From assembly GCA_012845835.1 (NCBI GenBank), contig JABAKD010000029.1, forward strand, positions 9,159,194 to 9,223,193: a stretch of 64,000 bases of DNA, given 5' to 3'. Shown piece by piece: positions 35,131-46,899 of the stretch. The number at the start of each line of letters is the position of its first letter. Positions within the stretch are counted from its first letter, which is position 1. Origin of the DNA: Undaria pinnatifida (Eukaryota; Sar; Phaeophyceae; Laminariales; Alariaceae). The notes beneath the pieces were generated by a model. It worked only from the letters and a program-made list of their open reading frames with translations. It ran no database searches and was not told the origin of the DNA. A program made the translations under genes and the position numbers.

Positions 35131-36263
35131 CTCACCTGTGTTCCACCTCCGTCTTCCGTGACTACTTCATTCGATGTCTTTCCCCTTCAGGCCACTACCT
35201 GAACGACAAGGCAACCATTATTCTGGCCACTAACAACGGCCCCGGCGTCGTCGCCACCATCTGGTCCGACATATCTGGGAAATATTTCACCGGCTTCTGC
35301 ATCCACCGCGCCGATGCGTCTGCCACTTCAAACCGCTACCACCGGCAACGCGCCCTCTTCCTGGCCACTACCACAAACGCTGGCGTCATCGCACCGTCAG
35401 CGACGACCAGTTGGGACATATTTCGCAGACTCCTGCAGTCACCGCGCCGGTAGGCCTGCTCCTTCAGTCCGCTACCAATCGCCCCCGGCGTCATCGCCAT
35501 CTTCGGCAACTTCGGGCCTTCTCTACCGCCTATTTCAGCAACCACGCCGTCATCCTCGCTGCGTAAAAAGCTAACTCCAACACCACGAGCACCGCAGGCA
35601 TCTCCACTGGCCCACTTTAAAGGACTACTACAGCGTCAACGTTTCCTCCTACATGTACGCTGCGGAACACGCACATTCCACCGCCGCGTACGATATCCGA
35701 CACCTTCTTCAATCAACCATATTGATGTACTACAGCCTCGCCTTCAACCGCCACAGAGCTCCTACCGTATCGTCCGCAAACACCCCACCCTCACTGGTTC
35801 ATGCTCGGAGCTCTTCAACGCGTTTTGCTGGACCATCATCCGTCTCCAGCGCTCCTACCACATCTTCCGCGAACACTCCACCGCTACCGCCTCGCGATCG
35901 GCGCGCTGTAGCGCACCCTAGTACGACCACCAGCTGCGTTTCATCGGATTGTTCTTCAGACTCTGCACCATCCGGTTCCAAGATCAACCTACGGCGTGTC
36001 TACTGCACATACTCGCGGAACACCATCTACGGATCGGCGTGTCTACAACGCCACGCGACAGGGATATCTGCAGCCAGGGTATTATCGCCTTGAGTCGCAC
36101 GTGCCCTTTTGTCTCATTGTCCCTCCCCCTAACCATGTTTCTTGAGTTCCTTCTTGAGTTTCTTCACGGGACTTGTTTTGTGCCCATCGGCTTCTTGATT
36201 TTCTCTTTTGGGTTTGATTTTTTTATTTTTTAGTATGTTTCAAGGTGCCCCTTCTTTGCCTTG

Positions 36264-36396
36264 ACTTTTCGGGTTGTCCCACGTTTGACCAGCACGTATG
36301 TTTGCGTGCTTGTGTCGGTGTGCTACCCTGACGTTTCGGGTTGTCCCACTTTTGACCAGCACGTATGTCTGCGTGCTTGTGTCGGTGTGCTACCCT
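36264..36396 (+). repeat. 67-bp direct duplication inside the LARD-like element
   Basis: Two adjacent copies start at about 36264 and 36331, sharing TTTCGGGTTGTCCCAC and GACCAGCACGTATGT. Confidence 0.8.
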
Positions 36397-36599
36397 GGCC
36401 TTCCAGCCACTGATTTAGCTCGCTCGATTTTCGTAACCAGGCCAAAAATTGGTCATGGTTTCGTCTTCCTGTTCCCGCCGGTTTAGTCTGCCCCGTTTTC
36501 GTAACTTGGCCTCAAACCTGCCGCGGTTTCGCTTCCTCCCGCCAGCTTAGCATACCCTTGTTTCGCAGCCCGCGAAACCGCTGTGGATGAAAAAATTTG

Positions 36600-36950
36600 G
36601 TTGGCCTTTCCCTTGCTTTCTGCACTACGTACGATGTAGGTGCATATTTTGGCATCGTTTATGTCCCCAAACCCGCTGTGGTATGCCCATCTTGGCTCTT
36701 CTTCTGCTTTTTGCACAACACATTCATTGGTACTTATTGCGGCGTCATATTTGGATTCTTACCGCTATGGCATATATATATGTCTTAGCCCTTCATCACC
36801 TATTTGCACTACGTACGTCAAGGTGTTTATTGAGGCGTCGTACTTTTTTCTCTCATCACTGTGGTATATGCGCTCTGGCCCTTCCTCTGTCTTCCGCACT
36901 ACGCACGCCGTAGGTGCTTTTAGAGGCGTGTTGTCCACCTTGTTTGCGTC
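36600..36950 (+). repeat. Four degenerate units of 83-101 bp inside the LARD-like element
   Basis: Units around 36616, 36706, 36807 and 36890 share the pattern TTGCACTACGTACG...GGTG...GAGGCGTC within T-rich DNA. Confidence 0.6.
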
Positions 36951-37297
36951 ATATCGCCCTGCACAAGTCCCCTCTTCTCGGTTGGACATCCAAGTGCTCT
37001 CGCGTATGTTTCCCCCGATTTTTCGCCGCTTAGCTTCCAATAGGAACGGCTCTAGTAGGCCACATTTTCAGCGTTTCACGACATCAACTTTTTGCTAGTA
37101 TGTTCGGGTCCGTCGTTTGTTCACGACCCCCCCCTCTAGGCCTCTTTATAGTATCAGCCCCCGAATCCATGGTAGTTTCGCTTGATCCTCATTAGCCTGA
37201 ACTTCGCTTGCACGCTGTGCATGAGCCCCGCTAGCATTTTTAGAGTCGTACGTCATTTGCCCCCCGCCTCTGTCCGGCGTATGGTATCAGCCCGCGA

Positions 37298-37400
37298 CAT
37301 CGTAACAGTTTTGTCTGATTCCTTCTCAGCCATCGTAACAGTTTTGTCTGATTTCTTCTAAGCCATCGACAGTTTCGTTTGATTCCTCCTCAGCCGAGAT
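37298..37400 (+). repeat. 33-bp tandem repeat, three copies
   Basis: CATCG(TAA)CAGTTTTGTCTGATT starts at 37298, 37331 and 37364. Confidence 0.8.
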
Positions 37401-37599
37401 ATCGTCTGTACCATGTGCGTGCTCTTTCGCCGAGTTCCTGGGTCCTCCGTTGTGTTAAGACCCCGTTTTCACCGCTCTCACGATATGATTTGAAAACAAT
37501 ATCGTGTTAGCTTGATTTTTCGATTTCGTTTTTCCTTCCTCCTGTACTATGTGCCGGATGGGAACGTACACCCCCTCCCCTCTGCAGTGTGTGCATTTG

Positions 37600-37842
37600 A
37601 CTGATTCTACGATAGCCCCCCCGAAACCAACGTTTTTATTTAACGAACGTTTCTGGGCTGCTCGACACAAGGAAGGATACTATTGATAGACAAGTGTCCA
37701 CAAATTTTCTTGTGTGCAAAGGTCTATCGATCGATGACGTCGGGGTGTCGAGGGACACCGTCTTTCAGGAGATACGACCGGGAGCTGGTTTTGAAACCGG
37801 CGATTTCGTTAGAGAAAAGTTGGGGGGGGCTACCGTAGAAGG
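37600..37842 (-). mobile_element. MITE family 1 copy, inside the LARD-like element
   Basis: About 240 bp between TTCTACGATAGCCCCC and GGGGGGGCTACCGTAGAA, an inverted terminus. The body matches 8814-9059 in reverse complement, for example GGTGTCGAGGGACACCG. Its place inside the LARD-like element means it arrived after, or travelled with, that element. Confidence 0.65.
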
Positions 37843-38345
37843 CCTCATTTTCGGAACGTATTTCCTCCCGACTCTGGTGTTCGTGCACTTTCGGAACCTA
37901 TACTTGTACCTTCCGCTTTCGCGTCCATGCAACGCAGGTACTAGTTGTCTTGTCTTGTTATTTCTAGTCACGCTTGCTCCTTAGTGGTTATGGTTGTACG
38001 CAGCTAACGACCGACCGTAGTAGCCTTCTCTCCTTTCTTGTGGGAGGATTTGTTCGTGAATGCCTAGTGCGCGTATTTTACTTGGATCCTACTGTCTCAG
38101 TACAATTCTACCTGGCAGGTACCAGTATAGTCAGTTCTATCGCCTCGTGACCCCCCAAAGTACCCCCTTAAGGTCTGACTATCGTTGAGACTCCAAAAAC
38201 GTGTTATTAATGTAGTAGTATGTCTTCTGTCTTCTTTGGCGCATTCAAAGCATGGCATTTGTTCGTTCTTCGGTGATCTTCATGGTCGCCTTTGATATTG
38301 AACTTGTGCCCAAGTTGTTCTACTTTTCTGCAGTACGACGAGTGT

Positions 38346-38525
38346 TCGTTGTTGTTGTTGTTGCTGTTGTTGTTGATGTTGTTGTTTTTTGTTGCTTGTT
38401 GTCGTTTTTAATTGTTTTTTGTGTTTTCGTTGTTGTTTTCGTTGTTGTTTTTTGTGGTTTTGTTGTTTTTGTTGTTTTATGTTTTTTGTGGTTTTGTTGT
38501 TTTTGTTGTTGTTGTTGTTGTTGGA
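38346..38525 (+). repeat. TTG-rich microsatellite
   Basis: It has imperfect GTT/TTG runs interrupted by TTTTTGTG. The Val/Phe-rich or Asn/Lys-rich open frames over it come from this composition. Confidence 0.9.
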
Positions 38526-40691
38526 CTTTTCTTGCCCCTTGGCATACTTCTCTTTTGTTATTGGATGTTTCTTGCTTCTTGGCGTACTTTTTCCCACGAC
38601 TGGCGTCGCTGCACTTTAGCCCCAGCCACTTAGTATTACGGCATTCCAGCTATTGCTACCATCTATACGAGGTCCCATATTGTCGACCATTGGCTTCACA
38701 TTGAGATCCCTCCTTTGGTCCCACGTTAGCGATCCCGTGCTGACTCTCCACCCCATCTGTCGGTTCTCTTTGGCCTCTACCTTCTGGTTTGGTTGTACCT
38801 GCCCCCAAGGGATCCTTGTTGTTTAGCTCCGTTTTAGCTTTGGAGTCAGCGGATCTATTCCCCTGGACCCCTCTTTCTTACCTATTTTCCTGGCACCCCG
38901 ACCCCTACGGTCCAACGACACTGACCCCCGTCCTGGCTTTGCAGCTAACAGGTCTTGTTTCTATCGACCACTCTGTCTTGTTTCTTTTCGGCGTACCTGC
39001 CCATAGGGTTTAACTACACCGGCCTTTACAGCCCGTCCTGACTGTGCAGTCCACAGGCCGTCCCCTCTTAGCCTCCGTTTTTCTCTTGGCTTGTTGGCGT
39101 ACTTGTTGCATCGGTCTTTTGACCCCAGCTTGTGGCTTCGCAGCCCATATAGGTTGCTTCCTGTCGACCCCTTTCAAGTTATGTTTTCAGCGAAATGGTT
39201 TTCGTCTTCGATACGTACCTAGTGTTGCTCGTTTTCTTAAAGTAGCCTTCTAAGGTCCCTTGCTCCGGACCCTCCTTCTTTTTGCCAGGCTGGAGTACGT
39301 TGCTGTGACACGATTTGCCTACTTTCTGTTTTTCCGTGCATTTTTCTCGGTTACCGTTTTAGGGTTGCTCCACGTTAGCGACCCCGTGTTCCCGACGTAT
39401 AGTACCTAGCTGCGGCTTTATTCGTATTGTCTCCTCTGTTCCCTACATTATTTCTGGAGCTAGACACTTCCAGCACTGCTTCGAGCTGAACGAGTATCTT
39501 CGTGTTGACCCTATCTTTGCCTTGCTTTGTTATGGTTGAATAGCCTCGCTACGTTTGCTGGCATTATTCCCGCTATTAGTTAACCTCTCAAGGTGTCATA
39601 TGTCGACTTTCTTTCCCTCTTCCGATAGTACCTTCCGTCTTTCCGTGTCTACGTTTCAATTTCGTCCTTGTTAGCGTATTGCTTTGGCTAGGTGACCTCA
39701 CCACTTATTCCTCCCCGTTATCTTGGTACTGTACCCAGATAGCTTCTAAGGGTACTCCACTGTTGCCCCTTGGTTCAGCTTCCGGCGTATCACGCACGCC
39801 TCCAGTACCACCATTTTGGTGTTGTCTGTGCCCCCGTCCAGGTGTTGTCTTTCTCTGCGTTTTCGCGATTTGTTTTGGTTGCCTCGGTTCCCCGTTCTAC
39901 AGTTTGACCAAGGGCCTTACGCTAGCCTCATAGGTCCCACATTACGGCCCCTGTGCTTTCGTTACACTTCAGCGTATTGGTTTTTCATAGTTCTGCCTTT
40001 GGTCCAACGGTCCCACACGTCAACCTTCCAGGTCCAACCTCGCAGACACTGACATTATTTTAGGCAGTACTTTTTGTTTTCTCTCGTGTCAGGCTCTTTC
40101 TTTTCTGCCTTGCGGCCAGTGACCCGACGCTTGCGTACTTCTTCGCGCCTTGACTGCTTCTCTTTCACCGTCCAACCGATGGCCCCACGTCAGCTTTCCA
40201 TCTCCAACATAGTGGACTTTGACGTTCGCTTAGGCAGTGTTCCTTGTATTTTTCTTGTCTTTCGGCAAATGGACCGATCGCCCGCCCCTTCGGCACTACG
40301 TTTCGGCCCTAGATTTGTCTTTACAGCGTGACACGTGTTTCCTTCTTCTCTTCTGACATTGTTTCCGCGTCCATACCTTCCTCTTTGGCTCCTTTCGCAT
40401 CCTTGCGCTCAGCGGCCTCGCCATTCGTGCTTGCGTAGGCCAATCGCTACTGGTATACCGTAGGTACATACCCTTTCCCAAGCTCTCACGGTTGTGAGCT
40501 CCATCATAGGGTTGTATATCGTGCAACGAGGCTTTTTCGCCTCATTATTACGAGGTGTGGGGGAATCTATAGCCTCATTTTCGTTTGTTTCGAATAGCCG
40601 CATCTTCGATCTCCTTTCCAATTCTGGATCTTTTGTTGACATCCTTTGATTGCCAGGTGACCTGCATCTATGACTATTCAGGGTGGCTAAA

Positions 40692-41448
40692 TGTAATGGA
40701 GTGCCCTCCGTAGAACGTTTCTAGATTCGACGTGAAACCGTGTCATGGTTGAGGTGAAACCACGTGATATTAGATATCACATTCACGTCAAGGCCATCAT
40801 AGATGGGCGGTAATGTAGGTGACGATGATGGGACAAGCAGGACGCCCATCATCTCTCTACCTGCTCTAGCCTGCGTTTTTCCCTGCGCTACCCCGCACTA
40901 CCGTGCCTAGCCCTGTTATGTCTGTCTTTTTATTATTTTTATTCTTTATTTTATTATATTTTTTCATCCTCCGGCGGATGGATGGGGAAAAATAAAGCTT
41001 TAGCTCACTACACTTCCACGTATTTTCATACGCGTCGTGTGTCGATTTAACTCAGTTGCTTTCGCAGCCCAACGCTAGCGGGCGCACCCTTCGGGTCCCA
41101 TTGTAGGTATAGCGTAAGCTGTCCCTATCAGTGGTCTTCGTTACAACCCCGGCAGCGCAAGCTGCCGTTGTATACGGATGCGTGTGTATGTCGACCCGGC
41201 CTGTCCCCCGAGGGTCAGTTTCGGTGGAGATAGCCACCCGGAATGTCATTTTTTCGGGTAGTGTGGGACTTGCGCAAGCTCACCCACTATCAATATTAAT
41301 AGTATCCTTTTTAGGGAAATAATGCATATAAGCTATTGAGTCTATCCAGCGAGCCTTGAGGAGAGACCAATGGAGACACTGGAACCCATGAGGAGCATGC
41401 TTCCCAACACCGACCAACCACGCATCCCCCTCTTGGATTACCACTACA
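40692..41448 (+). repeat. 3' LTR of the LARD-like element, with an extra block of about 380 bp
   Basis: It begins TGTAATGGAG and ends CACTACA. The segment at about 40932-41310 has no counterpart in the left copy and contains several short hairpins, for example CATCC...GGATG and one centred on TTGCGCAA. It is either an insertion here or a deletion in the left LTR. Confidence 0.6.
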
Positions 41449-41516
41449 AAACCGCTTGGATATTGACAGGTCCGGTATATCGGCCGACCTGGTATCCCGC
41501 CGTTTCAGGAGGGGAG
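41449..41516 (+). mobile_element. TRIM internal region, continuation after the large insertion
   Basis: AAACCGCTTGGATATTGACA and the following bases, through GGTATCCCGCCGTTTCAGG and the purine tract at about 41505-41516, continue the TRIM internal sequence broken at 34196. The LTR that should follow is missing. Confidence 0.7.
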
Positions 41517-43859
41517 AAGCAATAGACCACAGCACCGAAGAGCAAGCAGAGACGACATGTCCTTGCCAAGCGCGACAGGCACGCCCATGGAAATACATAC
41601 AGCAGGCATGCCACACTCACTCGTACTGGTACGTACCGCTACCAAGTACCTGGCAGCAAGTGAAAACGTAGACCCGCAGCCGCTAAAGTTGGTATGGGTT
41701 GCGCTGAATTATCGAGCGACGGAAGCCATGGTCTAGTCTATGGTGTCACAGCAGTGCTGCCGTAAGATCTACCTGGTAGAAATAATTTAGATCGTTCGAC
41801 AAAAAAAGCCAAGGTCACGACGGCTGTGGGTACTGCAGTTAGTAGTAGTTCCACGATGGTGGCAGTAACAACACGATGGCGGCAGCCAGACAGACGACCA
41901 CGAACATGTTCTAACGGGAATCTACTCGATTTCGCGCTCGAATCAATTACGTAGTCTAATAATGGCAGACGTTCCGCTACCTATAGACTAGACGTGGAGA
42001 CTTCTAATATGAATTTGAGTGACGGGCAAGGAATCCGCGACACAACATGGCAGACACGAAGCGATCAAGACAGAAAATACGAGAGCACTCGCCACAGGCG
42101 ACTCAGCATTAGCGCAGAGGAAACGCTTCACAATTACGAGTACACATCGCAGCAAGTTGCAGCGCTGGGGCGGGGCTGGGGCTCTGGGCTGCTCACCAAC
42201 TTTCGCCAGATCGGCGCGTTACCAAACCCCTCAATAGAAACGCCAATCCAATGAGGTGAAACCCTTTCCCTCCGTCAACATGTGTTTTGGGTAAGCCATA
42301 CGCCACTTGCACCGACTGAAAACGACGGACACCCAACGAAGAACAAAGCAAAGTAAGTCGCAATTGAAAGCATCATGGGTAGAGTATAAGGGCCTTGTCC
42401 CACTGTGCGCCGTGGCCATGTTTGTTCAAGGCGCAGCGTTTGTGTTCGCGGTGTGCGTCGATTGCGTTTTGGCCAACACAGTCAAGTATAGACTAGTATA
42501 TACTGGCTCTATTCAATACGAGTGCAATCCATCCATGCTTGAATGCTTCAAGATCTCTTAGGTCGACCAGAGAACAGACAGCATAGATTGGTAAAACATC
42601 AAGGCCTAGTTTTCCGGGTAATGGGGAATGGAGGACACACGTAAATCATAGTCGTACGTACACATCAGGTGTGCTGTGAGAGTCGCTGTGTACGTCTGCT
42701 ACACCACTTGTTGCACGATGTACAAGGCATCATAATACTGCAGCCGGAATCTGTGATCCAGATACCTGGACACCATATGGTACTTTTTGCACCATGTACA
42801 AGGCATAGTAATATCCGGAATCTGTGATCCAGATACCTGGTATACACGAGATATGTGATACAAACGTGTATACCTGCACGGCAGTAACAAATGTGGCAAT
42901 TCTGCTGTTGAACGGCAATAGCAGCAGTGGTAGTTTTGTGTTTGAACGATATGTATTGATGTACCTACCTGGTCTATGCACTTTCCACCTATGCTATGGT
43001 ACGTGTGTGGTACCTTTTGCATGCACCTGCGACCTCACGCAGTGGTACAAGGCTCGGAGACTTGTCGCTGGAGGCGGGTTCATTCATCAGCAGTACAACA
43101 GCATTGTTATACAAGGTTCCCCTCCGGGAAGTAAGTGCCTAGGGGAGTGTCGCAAGGACACACTATTTTCACTACCGGCCGCAATGACCTTTTCTGTTTG
43201 TACATGATACAAAAAAAACTTGCCCGGAAAAATAATGAATTCGCATATTACCCGCACAGAGTACTTCTTGGGTTTACTCAATAGCAGTAATTTTAGCACT
43301 TTTTGGGCGTACTCGATATGGACGTGCCCACGACCGATCTGTTCTTGAGAAAATACACAGCGCCGCTTGATGACACACAAAACTTTTACACCGTATGACA
43401 TGTATGATTTCGAGAAGAACGTCACAACTCGAACTCCAGCTTATTAGGGACCACCAGGAAGCGAGAAGGGGCACGTGTGGCGTGGGATGCGGCACGTATT
43501 GAAAATCAGGGAGCAAGAGGAGAATAACACGTGACATATGCTATGACAAAAAAAGAAACTCGCCGCCGTAAAGAGAGGATATAGCACGCGCACGCACATG
43601 GTCCTATACCTGTAGCGTTTTGCTCCCCGCACGTTGTCTGCTGTCTGCCATCTGCGATCTTCGCAAAAACCACAGAAAAAATACTCGTTGAAAAACTGCC
43701 TATGTGGACGATGGGTTGGTATCTAAATTATTACTATTACAAAGGTCCCTATGTTTCCGCATCGATGGACACGCGCACCCAGAGCGGCAGCACAGCAGAA
43801 ACGTGTGGTATGGTGGGGTGACAAATTATGACAGGCTCCGACATAAGCAACTCGCCGCA
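41517..43859. other. No gene recognised
   Basis: Short frames only. GGGGAGTGTCGCAAGG-like DNA near 43140 loosely matches 20650. Confidence 0.4.
42716..42845. repeat. Direct duplication of about 76 bp
   Basis: TGTACAAGGCAT...CCGGAATCTGTGATCCAGAT occurs at 42719 and 42795. Confidence 0.85.
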
Positions 43860-44830
43860 GCATAGCGAGGGCACGCCAAGCGCACATAAATGGTGTCACC
43901 TACCGCTGCTGCTGTGCGGCAGAGTTGTAGCGTTGTGCTCTCCGAATGTTGTCTGCTGTCTGTCATCCGCGATCTTACATGAATAGTGTTGCCTACCGCT
44001 GATGCTGTGCGGTAGAGTTGTAGCGCTGTGCTCTCTTGGTATGGTGCATTATTATATACGAAGCACACCCACATGAACATGAATATAAGGATCGTTTGGG
44101 TACTAATATGATATTTAAACGATCCTTACACTTTACGCCGGCATGTCGCTTGACACTAGCCAGAAGAAGCAGTAGCAGCAGCAGCGAGAGGTAGTGGCGT
44201 ATAGGCAGGTAGAGCATTGCAGGCTAGGGTTGTGCTCTCGGAATGTTGTCTGCTGTCTGTCATCTGCGATCTTACATAAATGGTGTTGCCTACCGCTGCT
44301 GCTCTGCGGTAGAGTTGTGGCGCTGTGCTCTCTTGGTATGGTACGATAACATGTACGAAGCACACCAACATAAACATGAATATAAGGATCATTTGGGTAT
44401 TATTATGATATTCAAACGATCGTTACACTTTACGCCGGCATGTCACTTGACACTCGCCAGAAGCAGCAATAGCAGCAACAGCGCGAGGTAGTGGCGTTTA
44501 GGCGGGTAGAGCATCGCAGGCTAGGGTTGTGCTTTCCGAATGTTGTCTGCTGTCTGTCATCTGCGATCTTACATAAATGGTGTTGCCTTCCGCGGCTGGG
44601 CGCTGTGCGGCAGAGTTGTAGCGCTGTGCTCTCTTAGTATGGTACGATATTATATACGAAGCACAGCAACATGAACATGAATATAAGGACCGTTTGACTA
44701 CTAATGTGATATTCAAACAATCGTTACATTTTACGCCCGCATGTCACTTGACAGAAGCAGCAGAAGCAGCAGCAGCGAGAGGTAGTGGCGTATAGGCGTG
44801 TAAAACATCGCAGGCTCCGATCAAAGTAAT
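43860..44830. repeat. 297-bp tandem satellite, about 3.3 units
   Basis: TGTTGTCTGCTGTCTG recurs at 43947, 44244 and 44541, an exact 297-bp period, with a diverged flank near 43631. Each unit has an inverted repeat GGATCGTTT...TAAACGATCC (weaker in the last), a CAG-rich stretch and a conserved CGATCTTACAT. Open frames over it repeat and are not treated as genes. Confidence 0.92.
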
Positions 44831-46125
44831 CGCCTACTACAACGGCAGCCACTCGCATAGAGTTGCAGGCTGCTGCTGCTAGGGGGCTGGACTGCTGCTG
44901 GGCGGCAGGATCGTAGCGTGGTGCTCTGTGCAAAAATAGGGAAATATACATGTACCCTCTACGAGCAGAAAAACCCGGTTCGCATCCAAATCTTACGTGC
45001 GTACACGGGGATAGGGGATGCATAAACCCAATCCCCGGGGATGTTGCGGAAACCCGGGGATTTGCATTATGTTCACCCAAGGCCAAAAAAGTTTAAAAGG
45101 CTTGCCGCGCGCGACACACTGCACGGATGGCGCCCAAGCCTCCGGTATCGTGACCTCGACGGTCGAATTGTGCCCACCCCATCCGACGTTTCGGACAAAG
45201 GTGCGAGCACAAAGAGATACGCCCGAAGGAAAAAATGACAATTATACACATACACATACGCCGGAGTAAAAGGCATGATACCGAGTCGTGCCTACCAGTA
45301 CACTGTAGTCAAATGCAGCAGTTCTACGAGTACGGCGTATACATTTCGAAGTACTGCAGCACACGATACGATGCCTACTTAGAAAATGAGCAAGAAAACC
45401 AACCTGAAGCTTGTGGGGAAATAGTAAATTCGGGAGTCGTTATGCTGAAGTTAATGAAGAATGTACCCATTAAGTGGTAAGAAGTCCAGCCTGGACCAGC
45501 TTTCCTGTTTCTCATGGTTAATTGGCGCTCTCTACGTTTTTTTATTTTTTACCTCTACTTTTTTTTCTTCTTTTCATCATCACTTTTACACTCAAGCTCA
45601 ACTTGTAAGAGGGAACCTCATCGACCTTCTGGACAAACCCTGGTCCAAGGTGTCTTCCCTACTCCTCACCGGTACATGCCTTCACCTTTATTGCGCACAG
45701 GGTACGGTATTCTCACTTTTTAGTCTTTTTCCTCGTCGATTTTGTCGGATTTTTGCTAACTCACGCTCTCGCGCGTTCCGCTCGGCAAAATAAAAAGTTC
45801 CGACGAGCACGAGTATGCACTCGGGAGGATTCGAACCTGTATTATTGGACGAGATTCACCCACTTTTCTACAGGGGAGGCCTGCACACTACTGTGCGTAC
45901 TCGTACATATATTGCAGCTTTAATGCGTTCCGAAGTTCCTATTTGGATGGTGTACACGTACGGTATGTCGCTACCGCAAGTCAACCTGGATCCCGTATTC
46001 GCGTATCGAGTCCATGTGTTCCTTCCACCAACTGCAACACACTCGACACGGGCATCGCAGGTGACGACACCCTCCCCCACTACAACAATCAGCAAGCAAC
46101 GCCGTACATCCAGCGGCTCCCCAAT
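44831..46125. other. Upstream region of the quinone oxidoreductase-like gene
   Basis: Competing short frames and a T-rich stretch at 45540-45600. A B-box-like GGTTCGAATCC lies on the minus strand near 45831. I cannot place a promoter. Confidence 0.4.
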
Positions 46126-46899
46126 ATGATGCGCGCAGCCCAGTGCTCAAACTACGGCGGAAACGTCGACAGCATTTTGCACGTCATCACGAATGCCCCG
46201 CGCCCACTCTTCGAGCCCACAACCAAACAATCTCGCGGAAGGGCGCTCGTCCGGGTACAGGCCACCGCGCTGGCGCCCGGCGACGTCCGTGTGATGAGCG
46301 GCCGGACTCGCGAAATCCAGGGCCCGCCCTCCACCCCCTACATTCCCGGCGGTGCCGACCTTTGTGGGGTTGTGGAAGCCATCGGCGACGGGGAAGAGTA
46401 CCTCAAACCGGGCGATAGGATCGTGTCCCAGTTCGACCATAACTGGGGCGGTCTGGCCGAGTACGCCATCGTCAAGAGCGGCAACTGTGCGAAGGACCCG
46501 CCGTCTTGCCTCTCCTCCGCTGAAGCGGCGGCCATCGGTTCTAGCGGGGCGGCCGCTGTCATCATCTCCCGTCAGGTTAGGCGAGGCGACAGGGTGCTGG
46601 TCATCGGGGGTTCGGGCGGCGTGGGCTCGTTTCTGGTCCAACTGGTCCGCAAGAAGGGGGCTTCGTTTGTGGCGGCCGTGTCCACGCAGACTGAGCTGAT
46701 GCGGGAGTTGGGGGTGGACAGGGCAATTGATTACCGACAGGAAGATGTGTGGACGCTGGAGGAGTTCCAAACAGAGGAGGGGAGGTTTGACGTGGTAATT
46801 GACTTGGTGGAGAAAGGGTGGGACCGGGTTACGTCGGTGAATGGGCGTGCCCGCCCGATCTTGAAGAATGGCCGGCAGGGCGGCCGCTTTGTGACCACG
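46126..46899 (+). CDS. Quinone oxidoreductase-like gene, exon 1
   Basis: It encodes 258 codons in phase 0, covering the GroES-like domain and most of the Rossmann fold. Two adjacent ATGs (46126 and 46129) both fit; the first is used here. The open frame continues upstream to 45943 but is poor and unlike the family. Confidence 0.88.

Larger units (their letters stand above)
34197..41448 (+). mobile_element. Large non-coding LTR retrotransposon derivative (LARD-like), 7.25 kb, inserted in a TRIM
   Basis: The element starts TGTAATG and ends CACTACA, an inverted terminus, with the 4-bp target duplication AAAC on both sides (34193-34196 and 41449-41452). Two long direct repeats bound it: 34197-34549 and 40692-41448. 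The 6.1-kb internal part has no protease, integrase or reverse transcriptase that I can see. It is made of tandem repeats and strongly pyrimidine-rich on the plus strand from about 36.1 kb. The 5' copy lacks the last 31 bp found at the 3' end of the 3' copy, so the left LTR is damaged. Elements like this move only with enzymes supplied in trans. Confidence 0.65.

Noticed and set aside
43860-44720. Repeated 72-78-codon minus-strand frames
   Set aside because: They are the same satellite unit translated several times.
45820-45900. tRNA gene on the minus strand near GGTTCGAATCC
   Set aside because: The B-box word is perfect but I could not find a pairing acceptor stem, D arm or anticodon arm around it.
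45943-46125. Extension of the quinone oxidoreductase-like protein to an upstream ATG at 45943
   Set aside because: The 61 extra residues are unlike the family, and MMRAAQC at 46126 matches the usual N-terminus.
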